Assembly: GCF_022664455.2 (NCBI RefSeq)
Contig: NZ_JAKRKC020000003.1
Span: forward strand, 992,001 to 1,056,000
Length of the DNA: 64,000 nt
Source: Actinomadura luzonensis
GTDB lineage: Bacteria; Actinomycetota; Actinomycetes; Streptosporangiales; Streptosporangiaceae
Direction of reading: 5' to 3'
The translations under genes were made by a program, and so were the position numbers. The notes beneath the pieces were generated by a model, which saw only the letters and a program-made list of their open reading frames with translations, did no database searches and was not told the DNA's origin. Positions 16,252 through 24,558 of the stretch are shown in pieces. Position 1 is the first letter of the stretch. Each line of letters opens with the position of its first letter.

Positions 16252-16614
16252 TCAGGGGGTGGGCGGGGTGGGCGGGGCCTTGCGGGCGGAGCCGCGGTAG
16301 CGGGTGGCGTCGTAGCGCCGTTCGTTGTCGGCCAGCTTGTCCAGGGCCGCCGCCATCAGGTCCACGCCCAGGACGTCGGCGAGCCGCACCAGGTAGAGGG
16401 TCACGTCCCCCAGCTCGGTCCGCATCCGGGCCAGCGCCTCCGGCCCGGGGTCGGCGGATTCGGCGGCGGTGAGCCACTGGAACTCGGCCACCAGCTCCCC
16501 CACCTCGCCCGCCAGCGCCATCGCCAGGTTCTTCGGCGTGTGGAACTGCTCCCAGTCCCGTTCGCGGGCGAACGCGCGCAGGCGTCCGGCGAGGTGTTCC
16601 AGGTCCGTCGTCAC
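16252..16614 (-). CDS. MazG-like nucleotide pyrophosphohydrolase
   Basis: This 120-residue protein has the all-alpha MazG-like NTP pyrophosphohydrolase pattern. It shows WEQFHTPKNLAMALAGEVGE (the EVGEL helix with EVGELVAEFQW supplying the ExxE metal ligands) and then MRTELGDVTLYLVRLADVLG, the second helix with ELGDV supplying the E-x2-D pair. This closely resembles the RS21-C6/iMazG nucleotide-sanitising enzymes, which hydrolyse non-canonical dNTPs such as halogenated or methylated dCTP. The GTG start at 16614 fits the family N-terminus. It is divergent from the MarR gene with 42 bases between the start codons. Confidence 0.88.
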   Translation of the reverse strand: MTTDLEHLAGRLRAFARERDWEQFHTPKNLAMALAGEVGELVAEFQWLTAAESADPGPEALARMRTELGDVTLYLVRLADVLGVDLMAAALDKLADNERRYDATRYRGSARKAPPTPPTP

Positions 16615-16656
16615 GCCGCACGACCTTACCGAGGTCCCGCCGGTATCTTGCTGCGC

Positions 16657-17097
16657 GTGAACGGAGTCGAGTTGTTCCTGCTGGGCCGGACCCTGATGAA
16701 GATCGGCGAGGAGGCGATGCCGGCCGAGGGCATCGGCGAGCACTCGACGAGCCTGCGTACCGTCCTGATCGTGATCAGCGACCTGCGCGGCCACCCGGAC
16801 ACCACGGTCGGCGAGATCGCGGCCCGTACCGGCCTGCCGCAGAGCGCGGTGTCGGCGGCGGTGGCGCGGCTGCGGTCGGCGGGCGCGGTGCTGGCCGAGA
16901 CCGATCCCCGCGACCGCCGCCGGACGATCATCCGCGAGGCCCCGGAGGTGTCCGACCGGGTGTCCCGGGTGCGTGACACGCCGATCGACGACGCCTTGGC
17001 CGCCGCGCTCGGCACGGACGACCGCGAGCGCGTCCGCGAGACCGTCGAGGCGCTGGAGGAGCTGGCCGACCGCCTGGTCCCCGGCCTCCGCCGCTGA
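16657..17097 (+). CDS. MarR family regulator
   Basis: This 146-residue winged-helix protein contains STSLRTVLIVISDLRGHPDT, TVGEIAARTGLPQSAVSAAVARLR (recognition helix) and GAVLAETDPRDRRRTII, the DxRxxR wing typical of MarR. The GTG start is preceded by no ribosome-binding site. Instead a TATCTT -10-like hexamer lies at 16643-16648, so the mRNA may be leaderless, which is common in actinomycetes. The hydrolase gene follows 46 bases downstream on the same strand, with a TTGAT-AC-ATCAA palindrome between, so this protein probably represses that hydrolase. Confidence 0.82.
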   Translation: MNGVELFLLGRTLMKIGEEAMPAEGIGEHSTSLRTVLIVISDLRGHPDTTVGEIAARTGLPQSAVSAAVARLRSAGAVLAETDPRDRRRTIIREAPEVSDRVSRVRDTPIDDALAAALGTDDRERVRETVEALEELADRLVPGLRR

Positions 17098-17108
17098 TTC
17101 CATCAGAC

Positions 17109-17120
17109 TTGATACATCAA
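17109..17120. promoter_or_regulatory. MarR-type operator palindrome
   Basis: TTGATACATCAA is a perfect 12-bp palindrome in an AT-rich patch between the MarR gene stop and the hydrolase start. TTGAT/ATCAA half sites are the usual form of MarR-family operators, so local control by the upstream MarR protein is the simplest reading. Confidence 0.55.
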
Positions 17121-17143
17121 ATCAGATGAATTACGGTGTTCCC

Positions 17144-17977
17144 ATGAGCGCGAACACCCTCACCATCCCCGCCGGCGTCCTGTACTACGAGATCCAGGGC
17201 ACCGGCCCCCTCCTGCTGATCTCGCAGAGCGGCGAGGGCGACGCCGGCCGCACCGCCGACCTCGTCCGCCACCTCGCCGACGCCTGGACGGTGATCACCT
17301 ACGACCGCCGCGGCCTCGGCCGCAGCACCGTCCCCGCGACGACCGTGAGCGTCAGTGAGCACGCCGACGACGTCCACCGCCTCCTCGCCCACCTCACCCG
17401 CGAGCCCGTCGCCATGCTCGGCCAGAGTCTCGGCGCCGCCATCGGGCTGCACCTGGCCGCCGCGCACCCCGGGCAGCTCAGCCTGCTCATCGCGCACGAG
17501 CCCGTCTCGCCGTGGCTGCTCCCCGAGCCCGAGCGCGCCCGGCACCGCGCCGAGCTGGCCGCGCTCCGCGACCTCTACCTCGCCGCCGGCCTGCCCGCCG
17601 CGATCAAGGAGATCGCCCGCGTGCTCGGCATCACCGCCGGCGACGCCGAGCCGGACCTGACCCCGCACCCCATGGACGCCGCGCGCGAGGCCGGCTTCGA
17701 CTTCTTCATCCGCCACGACTTCCAGGCCGTCATCGACGACCCCGGCCCGGGCGACCTGTCCGCCTGCCCCGTCCCGATGATCCCGGCGGCCGGCGAGCGC
17801 ACCCCGCCGGACGTCTTCGACGCCCGGTGCGCCGCCGAGCTGTCGAAACTTACGGGCACCGGGCTCCTGAAGTTTCCGGGCGGTCACAACGGCAACCTCA
17901 GCCACCCCCGCGCCTACGCCGCCCGCCTCCGCGACGTGCTCGCCGCCCGCCCGGCCCCTATTGGGTCGACTCCTTGA
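17144..17977 (+). CDS. Alpha/beta hydrolase
   Basis: This 277-residue hydrolase has the alpha/beta fold: ITYDRRGLGRSTVPATTVSV, the nucleophile elbow VAMLGQSLGAAIGLHLA (GQSLG), a probable acid region in CPVPMIPAAGERTPPDVFD and the base in LKFPGGHNGNLSHPRAYA. The oxyanion region reads LLLISQSGEGDAGR rather than the usual HG. It is similar to haloalkane dehalogenase/epoxide hydrolase-like proteins, mostly of unknown substrate. ATG 17144 was chosen; ATG 17126 is in frame but lies within the operator region. Its 3' end overlaps that of the next gene on the other strand by 20 bases. Confidence 0.85.
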   Translation: MSANTLTIPAGVLYYEIQGTGPLLLISQSGEGDAGRTADLVRHLADAWTVITYDRRGLGRSTVPATTVSVSEHADDVHRLLAHLTREPVAMLGQSLGAAIGLHLAAAHPGQLSLLIAHEPVSPWLLPEPERARHRAELAALRDLYLAAGLPAAIKEIARVLGITAGDAEPDLTPHPMDAAREAGFDFFIRHDFQAVIDDPGPGDLSACPVPMIPAAGERTPPDVFDARCAAELSKLTGTGLLKFPGGHNGNLSHPRAYAARLRDVLAARPAPIGSTP

Positions 17978-18752
17978 GCAGCCACCGCAGCCGCTCCACC
18001 AGCTCACCGTCACCGGACACGGTCAGACCTTCCGTGCCCTGCCGCCCCCACGCCCAGAGCAGCACGTCCTGCGGCGCCCCCGCCACCGTCGCCGCCGCCG
18101 TCGCCGCCACCGCCCCCGCCTCGGCCGCGCGCTCGCCGCGCGCGACCTCGACCCCGGCGGGCGTGGCCCGCACCAGCCAGCGCTCCTCCCCCGCCACCAC
18201 GGCGACCGGCCGCCCGTCGGCCTTGGCCAGCCCGTCGCCGAACTCAGCGGCGTACTTGCCGGTCTCGAAGGCCAGCATCACCACCAGGATCTCGTCGATG
18301 CCGTCGAGCGCCAGGTCCTCGGGCACCGGCGAGACGGGCAGGCCGGCGGCCAGCTCGGCGTCCACCCGGTGCACCACGCTCTCCAGCGCCATCCTGCGCG
18401 CCCAGAAGCCGACCGTCTGATCGGGGTCGTACCAGGTGAAGACCGCCTCCCCGGGCTCGCGGGCGGCCAGCTCGCCGCGCAGCTCCGCACAGGCCCGGTC
18501 GAGGTAGCGGACCGGCCCGGCGGGATCGGGCGGCGGCGGCCACGGCTCGGGCGGCGCGCCGCGCCGCAGGATCTCCGCCTTGTGCAGGTAGACCTCGGCG
18601 ACGTGGCTCACCAGATCGGCGAGCGTCCACCCGGGACAGGCGGGCACCGGCACGCCCGGCCCGGCCGCCTCGGCCGCCGCCCGCAGCCGTTCGTACTCCT
18701 GCTCCAGCAGCGCCAGGTGACGCGGGAAACTCAGCACACCCCATCCAAACAC
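17958..18752 (-). CDS. Maleylpyruvate isomerase N-terminal family protein (TIGR03083)
   Basis: This 264-residue protein has the mycothiol-dependent maleylpyruvate isomerase-like N-terminal domain: PVPACPGWTLADLVSHVAEVYLHKAEILRR with a metal-binding His, and FWARRMALESVVHRVDAELA with the second His pair and Asp. The C-terminal half (residues 175-264) is the sterol-carrier-like domain of this family (GEERWLVRATPAGVEVARGE and QDVLLWAWGRQG). Such proteins are predicted thiol-dependent isomerases or transferases acting with mycothiol, the actinobacterial thiol. The start is uncertain: ATG 18752 gives MFGWGVLSF, and the in-frame GTG 18737 would give a more usual N-terminus. Confidence 0.82.
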   Translation of the reverse strand: MFGWGVLSFPRHLALLEQEYERLRAAAEAAGPGVPVPACPGWTLADLVSHVAEVYLHKAEILRRGAPPEPWPPPPDPAGPVRYLDRACAELRGELAAREPGEAVFTWYDPDQTVGFWARRMALESVVHRVDAELAAGLPVSPVPEDLALDGIDEILVVMLAFETGKYAAEFGDGLAKADGRPVAVVAGEERWLVRATPAGVEVARGERAAEAGAVAATAAATVAGAPQDVLLWAWGRQGTEGLTVSGDGELVERLRWLLKESTQ

Positions 18753-18812
18753 ACGATCGAAAGATCGCGGACATGGTCCTCATCCGCTCCTGAGCGCGCC
18801 CGGGCGGCGGGG

Positions 18813-19823
18813 TCAGGTGTGGCGGGCGGTGCTCTCGCGGACGATGAGCTCGGTGGCCAGCTCCACGCGCTTGGTCTCGGGGACCTCGCCGCGTCCCATG
18901 GCCAGCACCGTACGGGTGGCCAGCGCCGCCATCTCCTGCAGCGGCTGCCGGACGGTGGTGAGCGGCGGCCAGGCGGACTTGGCGAGGGGCAGGTCGTCGA
19001 AGCCGACGACGCTCAGGTCCTCGGGCACCCGCAGCCCGCGCTGCCGGGCGGCCTCGAAGACCCCGAACGCCATTAAATCGCTGCCGGCGAAGATCGCGGT
19101 CGGCGGGTCGGCCAGGTCGAGCAGCGCGTGGCCCTCGTCGTGGCCTGAGTCGACCAGGAAGGTGCCGCGGCGGACCAGCTCGGGCACGAGCGGCACCCCG
19201 GCGGTCTCCAGGGCGGCGCGGTAGCCGTCGATGCGGGCCTGGCTGCAGAGCATGTCGGCGGGGCCGCTGATCATGCCGATGCGGCGGTGGCCCAGCTCCA
19301 GCAGGTGGCGGGTGGCGGCCAGGCCGCCGTTCCAGTTGGTGGCGCCGACCGAGATCACGCCGGGGGCGGGCTCGCCCTCCGGGTCGACCACGGCGAACGG
19401 CAGCGAGCGCGCGCTGAGCTGCGCCTGGATGCCGGTGGACAGCCGTGAGGCGACGATCACCACGCCGTCGGTGCGGCGGGCGGCCAGGCGTTCGAGCCAG
19501 TCGCGGCCCGGCCCGGCGTGGGTGTGCAGGACCGAGATGACGACGCTGGCCCCGGCCTCGTGGGCGGCGCTCTCCGCGCCTCTGACGATCTCCATGGCCC
19601 ACGGCGACTCGATCTCGGCGAACACCAGGTCGATCAGCCCCGCCGGGGAGTCGTCCTGGCTGACGCGGCGCTGGTAGCCGTGCTCCTGCAGCAGCCGCTC
19701 CACCTTGTGGCGGGTGGCCGGCGCTACTTCCGGGCGCCCGTTGATGACCTTCGAGACCGTGGGGATCGAGACCCCGGCCTCCTCCGCGATCAGTGCGATC
19801 GTGACCCGCCTCTTCGCTGACAC
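18813..19823 (-). CDS. LacI family transcriptional regulator
   Basis: This 336-residue LacI protein has the DNA-binding head TIALIAEEAGVSIPTVSKVI (recognition helix TVSKVINGRPEVAPATRHKV), followed by a hinge and a sugar-binding domain with LIDLVFAEIESPWAMEIVRG, TAIFAGSDLMAFGVFEAARQ and LSVVGFDDLPLAKSAWPPLT. It is divergent from the sugar importer at 19992. Two matching palindromes, CCGAAAGTTTCGG and ACGAAACTTTCGT, lie in the shared intergenic region, so autoregulation plus control of the importer-GH5 operon is very likely. The GTG start fits the family N-terminus. Confidence 0.92.
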   Translation of the reverse strand: MSAKRRVTIALIAEEAGVSIPTVSKVINGRPEVAPATRHKVERLLQEHGYQRRVSQDDSPAGLIDLVFAEIESPWAMEIVRGAESAAHEAGASVVISVLHTHAGPGRDWLERLAARRTDGVVIVASRLSTGIQAQLSARSLPFAVVDPEGEPAPGVISVGATNWNGGLAATRHLLELGHRRIGMISGPADMLCSQARIDGYRAALETAGVPLVPELVRRGTFLVDSGHDEGHALLDLADPPTAIFAGSDLMAFGVFEAARQRGLRVPEDLSVVGFDDLPLAKSAWPPLTTVRQPLQEMAALATRTVLAMGRGEVPETKRVELATELIVRESTARHT

Positions 19824-19837
19824 GATCGGGAGTGTAT

Positions 19838-19850
19838 CCGAAAGTTTCGG
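19838..19850. promoter_or_regulatory. LacI operator 1
   Basis: CCGAAAGTTTCGG is a perfect 13-bp palindrome with a one-base centre, 15 bases upstream of the lacI start. It shares the CGAAA-S-TTTCG core with operator 2, so the divergent LacI protein is the probable ligand. CGAA-N-TTCG boxes are, as I recall, used by BxlR-type LacI regulators of Streptomyces. Confidence 0.75.
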
Positions 19851-19875
19851 TTTGGCGTCGCTCCGAGCCGGGGTG

Positions 19876-19905
19876 TTGACGCTTTACATGCCGTTTACCT
19901 AAGCT
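19876..19905 (+). promoter_or_regulatory. Promoter of the sugar importer-GH5 operon
   Basis: TTGACG at 19876-19881 and TAAGCT at 19900-19905 are separated by 18 bases, a fair match to the vegetative actinobacterial promoter. Transcription would begin near 19912, just ahead of LacI operator 2. Confidence 0.5.
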
Positions 19906-19932
19906 CCGCACAAAGAAAATATCGGGGGTTTC

Positions 19933-19945
19933 ACGAAACTTTCGT
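19933..19945. promoter_or_regulatory. LacI operator 2
   Basis: ACGAAACTTTCGT is a perfect 13-bp palindrome just downstream of the predicted importer transcription start, where a bound repressor would block elongation. It matches operator 1 at nine of thirteen bases, including the CGAAA and TTTCG arms. Confidence 0.75.
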
Positions 19946-19991
19946 TCCACCAAGCTCGGCAAGCACGCCCGCCAGAGAAGGGACCCCTTGG

Positions 19992-21281
19992 ATGAAACGC
20001 AGTTTGGTGTTGATCGCGACCGCGGTGCTCGTGGCCGGCTGTGGCAGCAGCGGAGGCGGCGGCACCGCGACCTCCGGGTCCAGTCAGGGCGCGGCGCCGG
20101 CGAAGGTCACCCTGGAGTGGTGGCACCTGTCGACCGCCGAGCCGCTGAAGACCCTCTGGGCACAGCGGGCCAAGGAGTTCATGGCCCAGAACCCCAACGT
20201 CACGATCAAGGCGACGGTCCTGGAGAACGACGCCTACAAGGCGAAGCTCACCACCATCACGCAGTCGGGCAAGGCCCCCGACATCTTCGCCACCTGGGGT
20301 GGCGGCGTCCTGAAGCAGCAGATCGACGCGGGCCTGGTCAAGGACCTCACCGGTGAGGTCGGCGACGTCCTGCCCACCTTCACCACCGCGTCGCTGGCCG
20401 CCTACCAGTTCGACGGCAAGACCTACGGCCTGCCGACCGACATCGGCATGGTCGGGTTCTGGTACAACAAGAAGCTCTTCAGCAAGGCCGGCATCACGCA
20501 GCCGCCCGCCACCTGGGCGGAGTTCCTCGACGACGTCAAGAAGCTCAAGTCCGCGGGCGTCACCCCCATCGCCCTGGCCGGCAAGGAGAAGTGGCCCGGC
20601 CACTACTACTGGGCCTACCTCGCCATGCGCATCGCCGGTCTCGACGCGCTCAAGAAGGCGGCGGTGGACAAGAACTTCAACACTCCCGACTTCATCGCGG
20701 CCGGGCAGCAGGTCAAGGCCCTCGCCGACCTCCAGCCGTTCCAGAAGGGCTTCCTCGGGGCGTCGTACTCGACCCCTGACGGCCAGTCGGCCACGGTGAG
20801 CAACGGCAAGGCCGCCATGGAGCTGATGGGCCAGTGGGCGCCGGCCGTGCAGAAGGACTCGGGCAAGGGCCTCGGCGACGACCTCGGCTTCTTCCCGTTC
20901 CCGACGGTCGAGGGCGGCAAGGGCTCGGCCACGGACGTGTTCGGCGGCGGCGGCGGGCTGGCCGTCGGCGCGGACGCCCCGAAGGAGGCCCTGCAGTTCG
21001 TCAAGTTCATGACCGAGATGGGCAACCACTCCAAGGCCGTCGAGGCCGGCGGCGTGCTGCCGGTGCTGAAGGGCGAGGAGAGCGCGGTCAAGGACCCGAA
21101 CCTCAAGCAGGTGGCCACGGCCCTGGCCGGCGCGACCGGGTTCCAGCTCTACCTGGACCAGGCCTACCCGCCCGCCGTCGGCCAGCAGGTCAACGACAGC
21201 GTGGCCGAGCTGATCGGCGGCAGCAAGACGCCTGAGCAGGTCGTCCAGGCGGTGACCGAAGTGGCCAAGAGCGAAGAATGA
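19992..21281 (+). CDS. Sugar ABC transporter substrate-binding lipoprotein
   Basis: This 429-residue protein has a lipoprotein signal (MKRSLVLIATAVLVAGCG, lipobox VAGC) and a Gly/Ser linker. It then has the family-1 solute-binding fold: VTLEWWHLSTAEPLKTLW, APDIFATWGGGVLKQQID, YGLPTDIGMVGFWYNKKLF, AAMELMGQWAPAVQ. It presents a carbohydrate to the MalF/MalG-type permeases encoded immediately downstream; the ATPase is not here and is presumably the shared MsiK-type ATPase usual in actinomycetes. The adjacent GH5 enzyme, with no signal peptide, suggests import of an oligosaccharide that is hydrolysed inside the cell. Control by the divergent LacI is likely. Confidence 0.92.
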   Translation: MKRSLVLIATAVLVAGCGSSGGGGTATSGSSQGAAPAKVTLEWWHLSTAEPLKTLWAQRAKEFMAQNPNVTIKATVLENDAYKAKLTTITQSGKAPDIFATWGGGVLKQQIDAGLVKDLTGEVGDVLPTFTTASLAAYQFDGKTYGLPTDIGMVGFWYNKKLFSKAGITQPPATWAEFLDDVKKLKSAGVTPIALAGKEKWPGHYYWAYLAMRIAGLDALKKAAVDKNFNTPDFIAAGQQVKALADLQPFQKGFLGASYSTPDGQSATVSNGKAAMELMGQWAPAVQKDSGKGLGDDLGFFPFPTVEGGKGSATDVFGGGGGLAVGADAPKEALQFVKFMTEMGNHSKAVEAGGVLPVLKGEESAVKDPNLKQVATALAGATGFQLYLDQAYPPAVGQQVNDSVAELIGGSKTPEQVVQAVTEVAKSEE

Positions 21282-22237
21282 CGACACTGACCCGAGGGCC
21301 GGAAGCGGTCAAGCTTCCGGCCCCCGCCCCTGCCGTCAAGCGACGCGGCCGCTGGCTGACGATCACCCTGTTCGTCCTGCCCGCTCTGGTGCTGTTCCTG
21401 CTGCTGGTCGTGGCGCCCATCCTGGTCGCCTTCTACGCCAGCGTGTTCCGCTGGAACGGCTTCGGCGGCCTGCCCACCAACTACATCGGCTTCGACAACT
21501 TCACCCGGCTGTTCGGCACCGAGATCTTCACCAGGGACCTGTGGCACCTGCTCGTGCTGGTCGTGTTCTCGGTGTGCGTGCAGCTGCCGTTCTCGCTGGC
21601 CGTGGCGCTGCTGCTGAACCAGCGCATCCGCGGCCGGGCGCTGTACCGGCTGGTGTTCTTCGCGCCGTACGTGCTGTCCGAGGTGATCACCGGTGTGCTG
21701 TTCTCGCTGATCCTCTCGCCCGGCACGGGCATGGCCAACCAGCTTCTCGGCGTGTTCGGCATCAACTCCGACTGGCTGGCCGACCCGGACACCGTGATGC
21801 CGTCGCTGTTCCTGGTCATGACGTGGAAGTACTTCGGCTTCCACATGATGATCTACCTGGCCGGCCGGCAGAACATCCCCAACGAGCTGGTCGAGGCCGC
21901 CCAGATCGACGGGGCGAACAGCTGGAAGACCTTCCGGCACATCACGCTGCCGCTGCTCGGGCCGACGATCCGGATCAGCGTCTTCCTGTCCGTCATCTAC
22001 ACGATCCAGCTCTTCGACCTGGTCTGGATCCTCACCCAGGGCGGCCCGGCGCACTCGTCGGAGACGATGGCCGTGACCATGTTCGAGTACGGCTTCAAGC
22101 GCTCCCAGGTCGGCTACGCCAGCGCGATCAGCGTCGTGATGTTCGTGCTGAGCCTCGTCTTCGCCCTCGTCTACCAGCGGTTCGTCATGCGCCGTGACCT
22201 GGAGGGCGCGACCACCAGCATCGGAGGCCGCACATGA
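21278..22237 (+). CDS. Sugar ABC transporter permease (MalF-type)
   Basis: This 319-residue membrane protein has six predicted helices, the first at about residues 28-53. The EAA-loop motif is NELVEAAQIDGANSWKTFRHITLP, with the invariant EAAxxDGA that docks onto the ATPase. It starts with an ATGA overlap with the binding-protein stop, showing tight translational coupling. With the next gene it forms the heterodimeric channel of the importer. The long first extracytoplasmic segment and position in the operon mark it as the MalF-like subunit. Confidence 0.92.
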   Translation: MTTLTRGPEAVKLPAPAPAVKRRGRWLTITLFVLPALVLFLLLVVAPILVAFYASVFRWNGFGGLPTNYIGFDNFTRLFGTEIFTRDLWHLLVLVVFSVCVQLPFSLAVALLLNQRIRGRALYRLVFFAPYVLSEVITGVLFSLILSPGTGMANQLLGVFGINSDWLADPDTVMPSLFLVMTWKYFGFHMMIYLAGRQNIPNELVEAAQIDGANSWKTFRHITLPLLGPTIRISVFLSVIYTIQLFDLVWILTQGGPAHSSETMAVTMFEYGFKRSQVGYASAISVVMFVLSLVFALVYQRFVMRRDLEGATTSIGGRT

Positions 22238-23094
22238 CCACGCTCGCCACGAGGGGGCACGGCAAGAAGCCCAGGCCGCGGCGCAACACGTTGCCGCTGC
22301 ACGCCGTCGCGTGGATCGTCGGGGCGTTCATCCTCATTCCCGTGCTGTACGCCGTCCTGGGCGGTTTCAAGCGCAACAGCGAGCTGTCGGAGAACCCGTT
22401 CGGGCTGCCCACCTCGTGGGTGACCGGCAACTACACCGACGTGCTCGCCTCGCACTCGTTCTGGCTGCAGCTCTGGAACAGCACCTTCATCGCGGTCAGC
22501 ACCACCGTGCTCACGGTCGGGGTGGCGGCGCTCGCCGGGTTCGTCTTCGCCCGGTTCGCCTTCCGGGGCAGGGAGGTGCTGTTCACGTTGTTCACGGCGG
22601 GGCTGATGTTCCCGTTCGCGGTGGCCATCCTGCCGATCTTCGTGCTGCTGCGCACGCTCGGCCTGCTCGGCAACCCGCTCGGGGTCATCCTCGTGCAGGC
22701 GGCCTTCGGCCTGCCGTTGACGATCATCATCCTGCGCGGCTTCTTCCGCAGCATCCCGGGCGAGATCGAGGAGGCCGCGATCATCGACGGCTGCAGCCCG
22801 TTCGGGTTCTTCTGGCGGATCCTGCTGCCCATGGCCAAGCCGGCCGTCGCCACCGTCTCGGTGCTGGCGATCGTGGGGAGCTGGAACAACTTCATGCTGC
22901 CGCTGGTGGTCTTCACGGAGGAGGCCAACTGGACGCTGCCGCTCGGCATCCAGCAGTTCCAGGGCCAGTACGCCTCCGACACCGCCCGCATCCTCGCCTA
23001 CCTCGTTCTGGCCATGGTCCCTGCGCTCGGGTTCTACGCCGTGGCGGAACGTCACCTGGTCGGCGGGCTCACCGCCGGCGCAACGAAGGGATGA
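22234..23094 (+). CDS. Sugar ABC transporter permease (MalG-type)
   Basis: This 286-residue permease overlaps the previous gene by an ATGA. It has an N-terminal helix at about residues 23-43 and ILVQAAFGLPLTIIILRGFF. The EAA loop is GEIEEAAIIDGCSPFGFFWRI, where EAAIIDG is the ATPase-contact motif. It closes with the GGLTAGATKG tail usual in MalG-like subunits. It pairs with the upstream permease and hands over to the GH5 gene by another ATGA overlap, so the transporter and glycosidase are made together. Confidence 0.92.
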   Translation: MTTLATRGHGKKPRPRRNTLPLHAVAWIVGAFILIPVLYAVLGGFKRNSELSENPFGLPTSWVTGNYTDVLASHSFWLQLWNSTFIAVSTTVLTVGVAALAGFVFARFAFRGREVLFTLFTAGLMFPFAVAILPIFVLLRTLGLLGNPLGVILVQAAFGLPLTIIILRGFFRSIPGEIEEAAIIDGCSPFGFFWRILLPMAKPAVATVSVLAIVGSWNNFMLPLVVFTEEANWTLPLGIQQFQGQYASDTARILAYLVLAMVPALGFYAVAERHLVGGLTAGATKG

Positions 23095-24470
23095 CCTCTC
23101 ACATGCTGCATGTGTCCGGAACCCACCTCGTCACGGACGACGACACACCGGTACGGCTCCGGGGGGTGGGCCTCGGGGGCTGGATGAACATGGAGAACTT
23201 CATCACCGGCTATCCCGCGAACGAGTCCGCCATGCGCGAGGCCGTGTGCGGCGTGCTCGGCGAGGAGCGGGCGGAGCTGTTCTTCGACCGCCTGCTGAGC
23301 TCGTTCTTCACCGAGCGGGACGCCGACCTGCTGGCCGGTCTCGGCATGAACTGCGTGCGCATCCCGATCAACTACCGCCACTGGGAGTCCGACGACCGTC
23401 CCTTCGAGATCGACCCGCGCGGCTTCCGCCACCTCGACCGGGTGATCGGCCTGCTCGGCGAGCGCGGCATCTACAGCGTCATCGACCTGCACGCGCTGCC
23501 GGGCTCGCAGAACCAGCACTGGCACTCCGACAACCCCACCCACGTGGCGTCGTTCTGGCGGCACCGCCACTTCCAGGACCGGGTGGTGCACCTGTGGGAG
23601 GTCCTCGCCGACCACTACCGGGACAACCCGTGGGTGGCCGGCTACAACCCGGCCAACGAGCCCGGGGACGTCAGCGGCCGGGTGGTCGGCCCCTTCTACG
23701 ACCGCCTGGTCAAGGCGGTGCGGGCCGCCGACCCGCACCACATCCTGTTCCTGGACGGCAACACCTACGCCACCGACTTCTCGATATTTCGTGAGATGTA
23801 CGAGAACACGGTGTTCGTCATGCACGACTACGCCCTGGCCGGTTTCGCGCACGGCGGCCCCTACCCCGGTCACACCCGCGGCGAGTGGTGCGACCGCGAC
23901 GAGCTGGAGCGGACGTTCGCCCGGCGCTCGCAGTTCCAGCGCGAGACCGGCACGCCGCTGTGGGTGGGCGAGTTCGGGCCGGTCTACACCGGCGATCCGG
24001 ACAAGGACGCCCAGCGCTACCAGATCCTGCGCGACCAGCTCGCGATCTACGACGCGCAGGGGGTGGGCTGGTCGCTGTGGACGTACAAGGACGTGGGGCT
24101 GCAGGGGCTGGTGCACGCGGCGGGGCCGTACCTGGAGAGGTTCGGCGGCTTCATGGACAAGAAGCGGCGGCTCGGCGCGGACCGCTGGGGCTCGACCATG
24201 GAGGAGGTCGCGGACGTGCTCGCGCCGCTGCACGAGCTGATCGAGCGCGAGTTCCCGTCCTGGGACCCCTACCCGTGGGGGGCCCGCTACCAGAGCGACG
24301 ACCTGATCCGGCACATCCTGTTCGCGCAGGCGCTGCTGCCGGAGTACGCCGAGTTGTTCCGCGGCCTGGACGACGACGAGCTGGCCGCCCTCGCCGACTC
24401 GTTCCTGCTGGAGCGGTGCGTGCGCCGCGAACCACTGCTGGAGCTCCTGGCGGACAACCTCTCACGGTGA
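23091..24470 (+). CDS. Glycoside hydrolase family 5, intracellular
   Basis: This 459-residue enzyme is a TIM-barrel GH5 glycosidase. It has RLRGVGLGGWMNMENFITGY at the N-terminus, a conserved CVRIPINYRHW strand, the acid/base Glu-190 in YNPANEPGD and the nucleophile Glu-294 in LWVGEFGPVY. There is no signal peptide, so it acts in the cytoplasm on an imported oligosaccharide. The GLGGWMNMENFITG start and ABC-LacI context resemble, from memory, subfamily GH5_18, whose studied members from Streptomyces and Bifidobacterium cleave Man-beta-1,4-GlcNAc from N-glycan cores; that specificity is inference. The C-terminal 90 residues are an extra helical segment. ATG 23091 overlaps the permease stop. 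Confidence 0.85.
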   Translation: MTSHMLHVSGTHLVTDDDTPVRLRGVGLGGWMNMENFITGYPANESAMREAVCGVLGEERAELFFDRLLSSFFTERDADLLAGLGMNCVRIPINYRHWESDDRPFEIDPRGFRHLDRVIGLLGERGIYSVIDLHALPGSQNQHWHSDNPTHVASFWRHRHFQDRVVHLWEVLADHYRDNPWVAGYNPANEPGDVSGRVVGPFYDRLVKAVRAADPHHILFLDGNTYATDFSIFREMYENTVFVMHDYALAGFAHGGPYPGHTRGEWCDRDELERTFARRSQFQRETGTPLWVGEFGPVYTGDPDKDAQRYQILRDQLAIYDAQGVGWSLWTYKDVGLQGLVHAAGPYLERFGGFMDKKRRLGADRWGSTMEEVADVLAPLHELIEREFPSWDPYPWGARYQSDDLIRHILFAQALLPEYAELFRGLDDDELAALADSFLLERCVRREPLLELLADNLSR

Positions 24471-24521
24471 CAACGACCACACCGTGAACCCATAGACAGG
24501 CTGACGGAAGGCTGCCCTAAT

Positions 24522-24540
24522 TTAGGTGAGGCTTTCCTCA
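24522..24540. promoter_or_regulatory. Iron box (DtxR/IdeR site) before efeUOB
   Basis: TTAGGTGAGGCTTTCCTCA matches the 19-bp DtxR/IdeR/DmdR consensus TTAGGTTAGGCTAACCTAA at 15 of 19 positions by hand count. It overlaps a TAATTT -10-like hexamer (24518-24523) and ends 18 bases before the preferred efeU start. Iron-loaded repressor bound here would shut off iron uptake. Confidence 0.85.
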
Positions 24541-24558
24541 GAACCTATGGGAGTGTCC

